From the NCBI RefSeq assembly GCF_020283565.1, contig NC_060059.1:13089501-13153500 (forward strand): a stretch of DNA of 64,000 nt, written 5' to 3'. The position numbers and the translations under genes are program-made. Shown here in pieces: positions 1 through 10,804 of this stretch. Every line of letters starts with the position of its first letter. Position 1 is the stretch's first letter. The notes below the pieces were generated by a model. That model was not told the origin of the DNA, did no database searches, and saw nothing but the letters and a program-made list of their open reading frames with translations. The stretch comes from Trifolium pratense (taxonomy: Eukaryota > Streptophyta > Magnoliopsida > Fabales > Fabaceae).

Positions 1-79
1 ATCATTTGGACAATTAGTTCTCATACTCCTTCTAATTCTATATTAACCGATTATTTTTTAATATATGTCTTTTGTGAAG

Positions 80-259
80 GATTACAAATATGCTCTTAAT
101 GAGAAAGGGATGCCGAAAAGTGCTTACCCGAACCATTGGAAGGGGGATCATGGATTGTATTGTGCTGGACTATCAAGGAGAGGCTTATTTGGAGTCAAAG
201 AGGATGCTGAATTAATTGCAGAGGACATCAACCAATCTCTCAATTTACATAATAAATGA
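80..259 (+). CDS. YUC: YUCCA-family flavin monooxygenase, last exon only (partial)
   Basis: This is the C-terminal exon of a YUCCA-type indole-3-pyruvate monooxygenase, the FAD/NADPH enzyme that makes the auxin IAA from indole-3-pyruvate in the cytosol. The acceptor AG is at 78-79, and the exon reads about 59 codons to TGA. Seen directly are the family's C-terminal signatures: LNEKGMPK, PNHWKG, GLYCAG, RGLFG and the closing IAEDI helix. The LNEKGMPK wording resembles the YUC10/11 branch, but that assignment is from memory. The FAD and NADPH GxGxxG motifs lie upstream of the window, so completeness and activity cannot be judged. An in-frame ATG at 65 lies upstream of the acceptor, in the intron, and is not a start. 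Confidence 0.85.
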   Translation, partial: DYKYALNEKGMPKSAYPNHWKGDHGLYCAGLSRRGLFGVKEDAELIAEDINQSLNLHNK

Positions 260-2036
260 ATATTATCTATTGAAGAAGAAGTTTTCTCTCTTCAATTTCT
301 ACGGGGGTTATTAAAAGTATGATTCAGAATTGAATCTCAAATAATTGTAGTGTGTTATCTAGTCACAATAAGAAGCGCTGGAAACTACAACACTCGTTTC
401 AAGGGTCTTCCATAGATGCGATCACCCTAATTTTTGGTTCTCATGATTGTTATTTATTTATTTATTTATTTATTTCTTTTTTTAATTTTGTTTTCATTTG
501 TGATAGATCATTGGCCTTTGGCAAGTTTTGACCGTTATAATGAATGAAAAACATATTTTGCCATTCTTTTATTTTTCTTATATGAGTTCACTCATAACTA
601 TTATTAGTTACTTGAACTTGATGACTTGACTCTTGTTGAAACACTTTTTCACATGCATGTATTAAAATAATCTAGGCAATTTTTGTTCTTTTATAAGCTA
701 CTAACCAAATAAACCCACCCTCAAATTATCATTTTGTTAAGCCCCTTTAAGCCTATTTATCTCATTTTTTGTTTTATAGCTCACTACAAGCATAGCAGTA
801 AAAAACAATAACATGTCTCAATCACTAAGCCTATTTATCTCCTTTATGGCCTAGTTACCCTTAAGATTATCTCATCTTTACCTTGGCCATGTTACAACCT
901 TAATAAATACCTTTTGTTCATTACGTGCATGTGTTTAAAGTGCGGATGTTATGTCAAACTTATGGTAGTGTTAGCTTTCATGATGTACTTTGAGTGTAAA
1001 CAATACCCTGAACACTTAGTGATTGAGAGCACTATATATATACATATCTTGTGAGAGTTTCTATAAGTTTTGATACACTCTTTAGTTGATTTGCTCTCTT
1101 GCTCATTTTGCATGTCATAAGATGTTATTTGTGATTGCCATGTTCTTTGAAGTTAATTAGGATGTTCATTTTGCTTACCAACTTTGCACTCTTGAGATTC
1201 TTTGAAATTGCATCAGGCTTGGTTTTGAATATTTCTTGAGTCTAGAACTTACTAAAGAATAAGTGTGGAGGATTTTATATGTTTCCAAATTGGAGAGTTT
1301 CTTTTGCCGCCCTACGAGTTTCTCGCGCGAGCTATTTTTACTCATCTTCTACTTAAGTAGCGGATGAGTAAAAATGAGAAATTTGAGAAAAAAACACCGT
1401 CTGTTACCTAAGTAACGGATGTTGGACCAAAATTGATTTGTGAACAATTACTTCCATAAGTTTTAATGATAACAAAGTATTAAAAATACAAATTAAATTT
1501 GCTAAATGTATATCATCTCTTAATACCTTTTATCATCTCTTAGTACCAACAGAGTCGTTAAGACTTAAGACAACAAATAGATGATAACAATCCTGAGATG
1601 ATCAATATGATAACCCATTATACCCTAGTCCTAGTAACCATTTCCCTCCATCAGATAGCAATAACAATTAGCAATATCAATTAAATTATAGGAAAGGATA
1701 AAGTATAAAATTATATCAACATGAAGAGTAAAGTTAAATGATTTTTAAATATGAGTATTCTATTGTCTTAGTATGATACATATCCATGAAGAGCAACGAC
1801 AACCAGTAAACAAAAGCCGTAAACACCCAGAATTCTTCTAGTATTATTCTACTCAACTTTCCATCCATCATTCATTCAAAGCAACAAAGGAGTACTCTTC
1901 TTTTCTTTACTTTACTTTACTTTACTTCATGATGATACTGATTCATTCTTATCTACAGCATTACAAAATTCTCCCATACCAATACAAATTCTATTGTATT
2001 TTCAAAAAGCACTCCAACCCAATTATTACAAGCAAA
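260..2036. other. YUCCA 3' UTR and AT-rich intergenic DNA
   Basis: There is no coding region here that I can support. The first few hundred bases are probably the 3' UTR of the YUCCA-type gene. A short (TTTA)n tract lies near 450-477, and a foldback repeat lies at 1294-1432 (listed separately). The T-rich stretch around 1880-1960 probably belongs to the 3' UTR or flank of the minus-strand HIPP gene. Confidence 0.6.
1294..1432. repeat. Foldback repeat, family CTACTTAAGTAG, copy 1
   Basis: The core is the palindrome CTACTTAAGTAG (1349-1360), flanked by GCCGCCCTACGAG and GGATGAGTAAAAA blocks. The same blocks recur at 13962-14134 and 35297-35520, so this is a dispersed non-coding element. No target duplication is clear and no coding capacity is visible. 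Confidence 0.7.
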
Positions 2037-3453
2037 TCACATAACACAACACGCATTAGGATTTTCATCACTAAAATAAACAAACGAATCCGACGGTTGT
2101 GATGTCGTATACGTTTCATGTTCATACGTGTACGGCCTAACATGATTCTCCATCTCGTTTCCAGAATTCACCACATGCGCGTATTGATACGGTTGCGGAG
2201 CCGCATAATACGCTGCACCGTAACTACTACTGCTAGGATACGCTGTATGATGATTCACCGTATAAACAGGTGGACCCGCAGCAGGAGGAGGAGTACCACC
2301 ATAGTACTGCGGTGGGTAAAACTGTTGGTTATTGTAATAATGACGTGGCGGACCCTCATTGGCTAGATTTGAAATTGGAACTGAACCTTGATGAAAATTA
2401 CTTTGACCTTGACCAAAACTTTGACCATAACCTTGACCATGTGACCGATTACTTGAACCACCGGTATCAATAACACTCTCATTAGCGTCATTGTTGATAA
2501 CTTTACCTTTCCCTTTCTTTTTCTTCTTTTTTACTCCGCTGCTATCACCACCGGTTGAACCGGTGGCACCACCGGTGGCACCGATTTTCTCAATCGTTGA
2601 TGTATCTTCATTATTATCACAAGGAAATTGAACTGCGACGCTAACTTTTTTCTCGGTTACTGGTCCAGCCGGTAACACTACTGTTTGTTTCCTCACTTCC
2701 GTCTTTGGTTCATGAACATGTACTACACCGGTTTTCCCGGTTGCGGAACCTTCGCTGGGTTTATTAACGTTACCGTTAACGTTAACTTCGCCGTTTTCGT
2801 TACTGGTTTTAACGGCGTTGCCGTTAACTTCAACGTTTTTGGATTTGGATGTGTCAGAGAGAATTTTAACTTTACCTGTTTCATTGTCGTTTTGTGTGGT
2901 TTGGTTTGTTTCTAATTCTTCTTCGCTGTTTTCAGATTCTGGGTTGGTCTGTTGTTTTCTCTGCTTGTTCTTTTTGGAATCTGTTGGTTCTGGCCATAAC
3001 TCAACATGTTTCCCTGTTTTGGTTAATTTCTTGATCAAAATATCGCTGTTTACGTTCCCTGTTACTATCACTTTTTGTTGTCTCAAATCAATTTTTATGT
3101 CATTAACACCTAGATTATAAACACAAGAGTATATAAAATCAAATTTTGAAAACAATAACAACAACCCAAAAACAGAGTGAAAAAATTGAAAATAAAAATG
3201 AAGAAAAAATGAAAATGATTATTACCATGTATGCCTTGAAGAATTTTATGTACTTTTCTCTTGCAGCCTTCGCAGTGAATGGAGACTTTCAACACTGTTG
3301 TCTGAGACACAGAAAAAAGTAACAAGTTCAGAAGGAAAAAAAAAATTAAATGAAAGTGAAAATAAGGGGTTGGGTTGAAGAGTTTTTTACCTTGAAGTTG
3401 AGATGCTGTGAATGTTGTTCGGGAGGTTGAGGTTGTGATTCTGATGCGGCCAT
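2037..3453 (-). CDS. HIPP: Heavy-metal-associated isoprenylated plant protein
   Basis: Three exons on the minus strand: 3453-3391, 3301-3226 and 3109-2037, joining in frame to 403 residues. Exon 1 is a Gln/Pro-rich leader. The HMA fold begins about residue 22 with TTVLKVSIHC, and the metal-binding CxxC is C31-E-G-C34, followed by KRKV as in the plant HIPP family. Residues about 85-330 are low-complexity (Asn/Glu/Lys, Gly/Ser and a Lys run), followed by a Pro/Tyr/Gln-rich tail. The protein ends CCVM, a CaaX box expected to be farnesylated, giving membrane or nuclear association. HIPPs bind and buffer soft metals such as Cd, Zn and Cu; the actual ligand here is not determinable. The single HMA domain and long disordered tail are usual for one HIPP subgroup. 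Confidence 0.92.
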
Positions 3454-3894
3454 TTGAAAGTTTGAAGTTGAGAGAGAAAAGCAGAGAGAGAGGATGCTAT
3501 TGTTATGTTAGTAGAGAGAAGAGGAATATTAGGGAGAAAGGGTGCTTTGAAATTGATGGGAACGCTTAAAAAGCAGAGAATAAAGGCATCAAAGAATATT
3601 TTTAGCTTAAATTAAAGTAAGGAAAGTAGCATAATAGTGTAAGCTTTCATGAAAAGAAGGACCTCGAAAAAGAGACAAGAAATATCCTGCTTAAATAAAA
3701 CCAGTCATTTGATTGATTTTTTAAAAAAGTTAAAGGAATTCAATTTAGAAGTAGACACCTATCAGTCAATGTAAGCATTTGATGCGGTTTCAGCTTTTTT
3801 GCTCTCTTGAAAATCAATTTCCAATGTTTTTGATTAGCTACAAACAATTATGTTTATAGGCCGTTTGGTTCACAAAGGACTCATTATGCCAGAG
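3454..3894. promoter_or_regulatory. Upstream region of the HIPP gene
   Basis: This AT-rich DNA lies immediately upstream of the HIPP start. It includes a purine-rich leader (GAGAGA runs at about 3470-3525 on the plus strand, CT-rich in transcript sense), typical of plant 5' UTRs. I see no confident TATA box and no other gene. Confidence 0.4.
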
Positions 3895-4275
3895 GAGTTC
3901 CTATCCTTATTTAAAGTGTTTAATGTGGCGTTTAAGTCATAAAATTCTTTTATTTATTGAATTAATTTTTTGGATTGAACTCTCTTCATGTGTTTAAGTC
4001 CTAATAATTAGTGTTTTTATTGAGAGTTGTACCACGAAAAAGACCGCCTAAAAGATGAATTAAGGTGTTCTACCGCATACTAATAAATGAGTGAAGTCGT
4101 TGAAAGAAAATGACTATTACTGGATCGATGCCAATAGAGTGAAAGCCACCATAGATGTCGGCTAAGGGCATGAGAATGTTAGGAGTACCACATTGAAATT
4201 GAACATGCCATAAAATTCTCTCTCATGTTAAACTAGTCTTTTAGTTTAGAGTCTTCTCGTGTGCTTAAGTATTAA
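3895..4275. repeat. Dispersed LTR-like repeat, diverged copy
   Basis: This copy shares ordered blocks with 40492-40932: TTCATGTG, TTAAGTCCTAA, GAGTTG, an AATAGAGTGAAAG block and GTTAGGAGT near a CCACATTGAA. It is more diverged than the copy in the RecQ gene, and its ends are not sharply defined. There is no coding potential. The TGTTAG/GTCCCAC style of ends in the better copy suggests a solo LTR or similar element. Confidence 0.55.
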
Positions 4276-4454
4276 CATCCGATGAAGTAACCGTAGAGAG
4301 GATGAAGAGAGGATGAATATTGATGTGTATTTGGGTGGGTTTAAAGAAATTTCTACCCTTGATGTTTTTTAGTTGCAATTAAATTTTATTATTAAATTGG
4401 TCCCCTACGGATATAAAGTGCGATGAGGATAAATATATAAACATTTAACATTGC

Positions 4455-4580
4455 ACGTGTTAGTCTATGTAAACATAACTCAGTTGATAGAGAATATTGA
4501 ATATAATATATAACGATCGAGATTCAAACTCTAACACTTCTACTTATTATTTTTAAAAGTGAAATTGATCGATGGTTAAC
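4455..4580 (+). mobile_element. tRNA-derived SINE remnant
   Basis: A degenerate Pol III A box (TAACTCAGTTGA, about 4478) is followed by a B-box-like GATTCAAACTC about 50 bases later. A downstream AAAGTGAAATT block is shared with the copy at 4766-4885. Target duplications are not recognisable, so this is an old copy. Confidence 0.5.
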
Positions 4581-4765
4581 TAACTTGTCATCAAATGATT
4601 CATGTGTTATGTATAATCATACAAAAGCCAATGATTTGATAAAAAAAAAGTCCAGGAGGAGATTTGGAGTGAATAAGTCTAAATTTTGAAATATGTTTGA
4701 TATTTTAGAAATTTGAACGAATAATATGATAAATAAATGAATAATATTTCAATCATACAGTCTCA

Positions 4766-4885
4766 TGAGCTTAACTCAGTTGACAGGAACGTTACATTAT
4801 ATATGTAGATGTGGGAATTCGAACCTCAGTCATTTCACATAACCACATTAAGAGTGAAATTTCTAACCGTTAGACTATTTTAAAA
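4766..4885 (+). mobile_element. tRNA-derived SINE, second copy
   Basis: An A box (TTAACTCAGTTGACAGG) and a B-box-like element (GAATTCGAACC) sit at tRNA-like spacing. They are followed by the AGAGTGAAATTTCT tail block shared with the copy 300 bp upstream. The head resembles the tRNA-like promoter of legume SINEs. No clear target duplication was seen. Confidence 0.55.
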
Positions 4886-4981
4886 AATATTTTATAGTGT
4901 TTGTAATATTTTTAAAAAAATAGTGTTTGTAATTTCAAAAAGAAAAGTATATCATCTCTCCTTCATCCAAACCTAAAGAAA

Positions 4982-6212
4982 TCTTTTATATTATAAGCTT
5001 GTATACACAAGCAAACTCTAAACCCTAATTTATTTTCCCTATTTTCCCTCCATTTTATCTTGCAATTTTTATTAAAAAATAATACAATTTTGTTTTGACT
5101 AGGATTCGAACCCGCAACCCTTCAATACAAGGCAATATTTCCAACCACTATGACAAGTATACCAATTGTGATTAAAATTATGTGCAATAATTGATAAGCA
5201 CCATCAATTTTAAAAGTATATCATATCAAAATTATTGTTGACTATATTATTCATCACGAAATATTTTTATGTCTTTCCTGATCAATGATTTTTTTCTACC
5301 GGATCATAAATTTAGAGAATAATAAATAATTATCATGTGAGATTTGGAAAGTTATTATCACGTGCAATTTGGAAAGTTATTATCAAACTCAATTCTGCTA
5401 AATCAATTTTTTTTTACAATACGACCAAACACAACCATAGTCATGTCACTAATCACATTCATTATTTTGATTTTAACATTGCAGATTTAATATTAACCGA
5501 TGATCAATTGATACAATATGCACTAGCTGACCAATTGTGATTTAAATTATGTCCACAAAGTGTTAAGCTCCATCAACTTTCATAGGAAAGATTTCATACG
5601 ACAATTAAGAACCATCAATTTTCATTGCACAATTTAAACAATTAAAAACCGATAATCTCTTATATTATAAGCTTGCTAACATAAGCTAACCATAAACCAA
5701 ATTTTCCCCCCTCTCATTTTCTCTTTCTTTTTTTTAAAAAATACAGATTTGTCATCAAACCTGCATCCCTTACTTACAATAAAACATTTCAACCGCTAAA
5801 ACATGTGCTTCAATTATGAAAGAATTTAGGAATCCTAATATGTTAACCCTGTTTTTAATAAATTTGAATGGTGGAATTAATCACAATTTTTATTTATTTA
5901 TGGATGTCTACTTAAGTTTATGTTCTTGATTATGTCTTTAATTTTTTTTTTAACCTTTAATTATCATCAATATTTTAACCTTTAGTTATCAACAATTTTT
6001 TTTTAATAAGTAAACAAAACGATGGAGTTCCAAAATTATTTAAAAAATATATAAAATATAAAATAAGCACATAAACAAATATAGAATAATTAGTCCATGA
6101 AATTCTCTATACTACTCTTATTGAAAATGCTCTTAGAATTTTTGTATTTTATTTTTTATTGTTACATATTATACCTAATTAGACCCATGCACCGCATGGG
6201 TCAAAATTCTAG
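4982..6212 (+). mobile_element. Non-autonomous Helitron with two 5' ends and one 3' end
   Basis: The 3' terminus is textbook. A 9-bp-stem hairpin (GACCCATGC, loop ACC, GCATGGGTC, 6182-6202) is followed by CTAG at 6209-6212 and a host T at 6213. A 5' terminus TCTCTTATATTATAAGC starts at 5656 after a host A (5655), giving a 557-bp core element inserted between A and T. A second, related 5' terminus (TCTTTTATATTATAAGC) starts at 4982. The sequence after it (fragments around 5100-5210 matching about 5527-5800) looks like an older copy of the same family. No Rep/helicase ORF is present, so mobilisation would need an autonomous partner. Confidence 0.85.
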
Positions 6213-7065
6213 TTTATATTATGACACTATTTAGTATGCTTTTATACGAGAAAGTATCTCTCAATTTTGTTCCCCTCAATTTTCCTCAATTGTACATTAT
6301 GGCCATTAATCAATTTTATTTAACATTTTATAATTAAAATATTATCAAATGTTTTTTATCTAATGGTTATTTTCTCAATTTCTTTTTCCAACAAAGAGAA
6401 TCCATTATCTTTCTATATTATGTAACCAAAAAAGTATGCTGAAATTTTCCAAAACTATTTTCTTAACTTACTTTTTTTTTGTGTGGTATGTAAAAACTTA
6501 AGGTGTCAGCAGTCTAGGCCTAATTAATTGGATCATTAAGAGTAAGAGACACTCTATATTGAAGAGAATTTATCGAACTAAAAACCATGTCACATTTCAC
6601 TCAATTGACACAACGGAGTTTTGCATTGTATTTATTTTTTGTAAACATTTTGCATTGTATTTCTAAAGTTTATCATATAAAACGATACCTTCTTAGAGAA
6701 ATGTGTTCTGACAAGTGTGAGTGGTTAAGTCTCATATTGCTTAGAAAAATGGAGGTTGAACACTTTATAAGTGAGATGACCCATAAACCTAACACCTTAA
6801 GGTTTTGGGTTAAATTATGGTGTTCAACTCATTTGTGAAACTGTTCTTGAGCCTAATGTGGATGATCCCCCTGACTGCCCCTCGTGGTGACCCAACAAAA
6901 TGTACATTCACTCCTAAAAAAAAATATTCCACTCACTTATTGATAGACTAACTTAATCGTCAGAATACTTATAAATTCTGGAAGGCATCAATCGTTGTTA
7001 TCAATGTCTCATATTTTGAAATAGAGGTAATAATTATCAAATAAAAGTTTTGTAAAACAATTTAA
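6213..7065. other. AT-rich intergenic DNA with a dispersed repeat
   Basis: I see no gene here. Positions about 6708-6898 form one copy of a repeat whose blocks (GGTTGAACACTTTATAAG, CCTTAAGGTTTTGGGTTAA, a GTGTTCAACTC block and the ending CCCCTCGTGGT) recur at about 10190-10365 in the same orientation and at 14217-14357 inverted, inside an RBOH intron. It resembles the LTR-like 'data-poor' repeats common between legume genes; its class is not certain. Confidence 0.5.
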
Positions 7066-8180
7066 GGGGGGTGTAATGGATTGAGATTTCAAAGGATTTT
7101 AAAAGACTTTTTTATGATACAAAAGTCTTGTGGTATTCAATCAAGACTTTTACAAAAGTCAAATAAATCTTGTGGTATTCAATCAAGACAATTAAGATTT
7201 TTTTTTCAGGGCAACAAAATCCGCTGGTATTCAATTGAGATTTCTTACCACTTTTAAAATGTCTATTGGTATTCAAAAGTCTACGGATTTTGATAGATTC
7301 TTCTTTGGAATGGATTTTGACAGACTTTTTTATTAAAAATACACACAAAACACTCATCCAACAATCTCACTCCAACCCATGAGACTTTTTATAATCTTCC
7401 AAGACTTTTTTTTCTCTCTTCATCTTCTGCAGAACAGGAATATTACCGAATTCTTTCTCTTACGATCTATTCACAATCAATTTTTCCTTTGAATGACAGT
7501 CTATAGGCATACTGGTTATTGTTGGCAATCGATTTCTTTTTCTTTTTTTTTTATAATTCATTGATTCATGATTTCAATTTTTATAAGCTACATGCATACT
7601 GATTATTCATATGGTTTTTTCTTCATCGTTCATACATATATGTCACTTTAAAAAATCTGTAACATAGTTTTACAACTTTGAAAAATTTTGTAACATAATT
7701 TTGTAACTTTTTGCAACAAAAAAAAAATTATGCAACTATTCACTTTTTTTTATGATTCATGGTTGTTTTTTCATCAACCTGTTAATATTTTTTTCAACTT
7801 TTTTCAACGTTTATTCATTTTTTTTATTTATTTTTACATTTTTTTTGTTTAATATCCATTTATTTGATATTCATGATTGTTTGATTTTTTTAAGGAATGA
7901 TTTTTTTATATTGATTGATTCATTATTATTTTAGAAAATATTTATATTGAATTTATTGAGTCATTTAAATCTTAAAAGTCTATAAAGTAATTTGAAATCT
8001 TAAAAGTCTATGCTATAAAGTCTCACAAATTCTTGTGTTAAGAATCTTGATTGTAAAAAAACTTTCAAAAAAGTCTTCTAAAATTCCATAAAATCAATAA
8101 AATCCCACAAAGTCATTTAAAATCTTCAAGACTTTTTTTGCTAAAATTGTCTTGTGAAATATTAATCCAATACACCCCCC
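7066..8180. mobile_element. Tourist/PIF-Harbinger-type element, copy 1
   Basis: Terminal inverted repeats GGGGGGTGTAATGGATT (left) and GGGGGGTGTATTGGATT (right, complement) differ at 1 of 17 positions. They are flanked by the 3-bp duplication TAA (7063-7065 and 8181-8183). A G-rich end with a TAA/TTA duplication is diagnostic of PIF/Harbinger-derived elements. The 1115-bp body has no transposase motif. A short minus-strand reading frame inside (7112-7357) is also seen in the neighbouring copy, but its composition is that of repeat DNA, not a gene. Confidence 0.85.
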
Positions 8181-8215
8181 TAAGTTACCTAAAAAAAAGA
8201 AAACGATGCATTTTA

Positions 8216-9220
8216 GGGGATGTATTGAATTGAGATTTCAAAGGATTTTAAAAGACTTTTTTATTATAAAAAAATCTTGTGGTATTCAATCAAGACTTTT
8301 ACAAAAGTTCAGTAAATCTTGTGGTATTCAATTAAGACAATCATGATTTTTTTTTCAGGGCAATGAAATCTGTTGGTATTCAATTGAGATTTCTTGTCAT
8401 TTATAAAATGTCCATTGGTATTCAAAAGTCTACCGATTTTGATGGATTTTGTTATGGAATGGATTTCGTGAGACTTTTTAGTTGAAAGTATAAATACTAC
8501 ACTCCTCAAATAATCCCACTCCAAACCCTGGGATTGTTCCTGCTCTCCCATAGACTTTTTTTTCCCTATTGCCGTCGGAACTCATCGGTTCAAAATATGT
8601 TCTTCTCTTATAACTTGTTATATAGTCCATACATATAATTATAAACCTCTAACATAATTTTACAGAGTTTCTTCTCTTACAAGTGGAATGGATTATATAT
8701 ACTTTTCAATCAATTATAACTTGCGTCAGATCAAAAATTTCTTCAATGTATATCACTCACAAAAAACGATTTGCTATATTGTTCAATAATCATCATACAT
8801 ATACCACTCTCAAAATTCTTTAACATAACTTTTTTTTTTGTTTTTGTACCAATTTAACATGTAATTTTTTTCCCATCTGTTATGTTGTTTATTTTTTTAT
8901 TTGTTTTGTTTTCTTGATTGATTGATTTTTATTTTGTTATATTGATTAATTGTTATTATTAATATTGGATGTTATTTTAGGAAATCAATAACTTTGTTTC
9001 TTTTTTTTAAAAAAAATTACTGAATCATTTGAAATCATAAAAATCCATAAAGTACTCTAAAATCTAGAAAAATCTGTGTAATCAATTCTTTAAAGTCTTG
9101 ATTTGAAAATCATGATTGTTAAAAATATCATTTAAAATCCCACAAAGTCAATACAATCCCACAAAATCTTCAAGACTTTTTTTTGTTAAAATAGTCCTTT
9201 GAAACTCACAACAAATACCG
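8216..9220. mobile_element. Tourist/PIF-Harbinger-type element, copy 2 (right end decayed)
   Basis: This is the same family as 7066-8180, only 35 bp downstream and in the same orientation. The left end GGGGATGTATTGAATTGAG follows TTA (8213-8215), and the next 150 bases closely match copy 1. The right end (TTTGAAACTCACAACAAATACC, near 9220) has lost the six-C terminus, so the target duplication cannot be verified. Further short fragments of the family lie near 10165 and 52410-52520. Confidence 0.75.
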
Positions 9221-10804
9221 GTCGCTCTCATATTTTGCTTCATAACATGGCAAGTTATGTATTGACAAAAAGGAGCAAAAGGCAACACTCTCTATTTGAA
9301 GTCTAATGTTTACATAAAGAAAAAAGGATGCAATATCTTTCTTCCTTTTTGCTACTTTTATACACATTAGTATGCAATTAACATGTCTAATACTATAGAC
9401 AGTTCAGATCTTGCTGTAAACCACGAAAAGGATGAGAATTGGTGTTGTAAAGCAAGACTCACAACCTTCTGTGTTAAGTTACTAATTAACTTTCTAAATC
9501 ATTACCAATAATATTAGGGCCGGCCTAAGAGGCAAGCAATCCAAATAAGGTCTTTCATTTCAAAAATTTTGGCAAAAAAACGTTTTAAAAAATTCAATTT
9601 ATATATAAACTAAGGCAAATTCTATGGTAGATATGTTAATTTCTAATGTACTGGTTCATTAGATAATTAAATTAATAGATAAATGATTATTTTTTAAAGT
9701 AAATTATTTTTCTTATCATTAAAATAATTATAGTAACTACATATTATTCATCAAAACCGTCAAAAATATAAAATTCGATATTTTTTGGATTTTTTAAAAA
9801 AATATTAGAAAAATTAGTATAATGCTTATAAACAATAAAATTGTGTTTTTTCTTGTAATATTATTATTTTTAAAATACAATAATCGACTAATAGTTTTTT
9901 AATGCATAAAAATAATCGCTAAAAATATAATTTTTTATCGATCTTTGTTTAGCTTAGTTGGTCATGATGAAGGCTAGCTCGTATCCTAATGTTCAATTCC
10001 ATATTTTGTTAAATTTGAGAGTGCCGTAAATAGTATCAATGTTGTGAGAACTAAATCCAATGAACAAATTATTCAATTTGTCAAATTAGTTTTAGCTAAA
10101 AGTTGAATTAATTACAAAAGTTGAATGAAGGGGAAAATATCTAACATATAGTTCAAAATATAAGAGAATCTGTTGGTATTCAATTGAGTACGAGTCTTCC
10201 ATTAGATGAAAAGATTGGATGTTAAACACTATATAACGGAGAAGACTCATAAATTTAATGTCTTAAGATTTTAAGTTAAGATGTAGTGTTCACCTCTCAT
10301 AAATTGGATTTCTCAAAGTGCAATGTGATGGTTTTTTAGACCCCCTCATGGTCCAACATGTTCAGACGGCGTGTCTAGTTGAATAAGCAACATCATTTTG
10401 CAAGTAAATATGGACGAAAAGTTTTGCACTTATATATATATGTAAGAGAACTCATTAACTCAATAACTTAAAATTTTGAATTAAGATGTCGTATTCAACT
10501 CAAGTTAGCTTTCCACCTAAAAAATAAGAACAATATAAACAACTTATCTAGGTGCAGCAAAAGCTAGTTAAGACTGCAAAATTTGACATCAAATATCACA
10601 CAGAGGGCATTCTACAAGAAATAGACTTCAAATCACATTTACTACATATCAATAGGCCTAAGTTCTATTATAGAGTATCCCATTCAAATGGAGCTACCTA
10701 TATACATATATATACTTCTGCAGTAAAAAATGATTCAACTATATATGACTATAATCAATCAAGATCAATATGTATTAGTACATTTGAAGGGGACAAAAAA
10801 GAAT
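9221..10804. other. Intergenic DNA downstream of RBOH
   Basis: No gene is seen in this stretch. It is AT-rich with a copy of the dispersed repeat described under 6213-7065 (about 10190-10365) and a shorter relative at about 10434-10520. A tRNA-like A-box string (TTAGCTTAGTTGG, about 9952) may be a SINE relic. The 3' UTR of RBOH should lie in the last few hundred bases on the minus strand. Confidence 0.5.

Noticed and set aside
7112..8551. Pair of similar minus-strand frames (7112-7357 and 8309-8551) that could suggest a duplicated small gene
   Set aside because: Both lie inside copies of one Tourist-type element, so their similarity comes from repeat homology.
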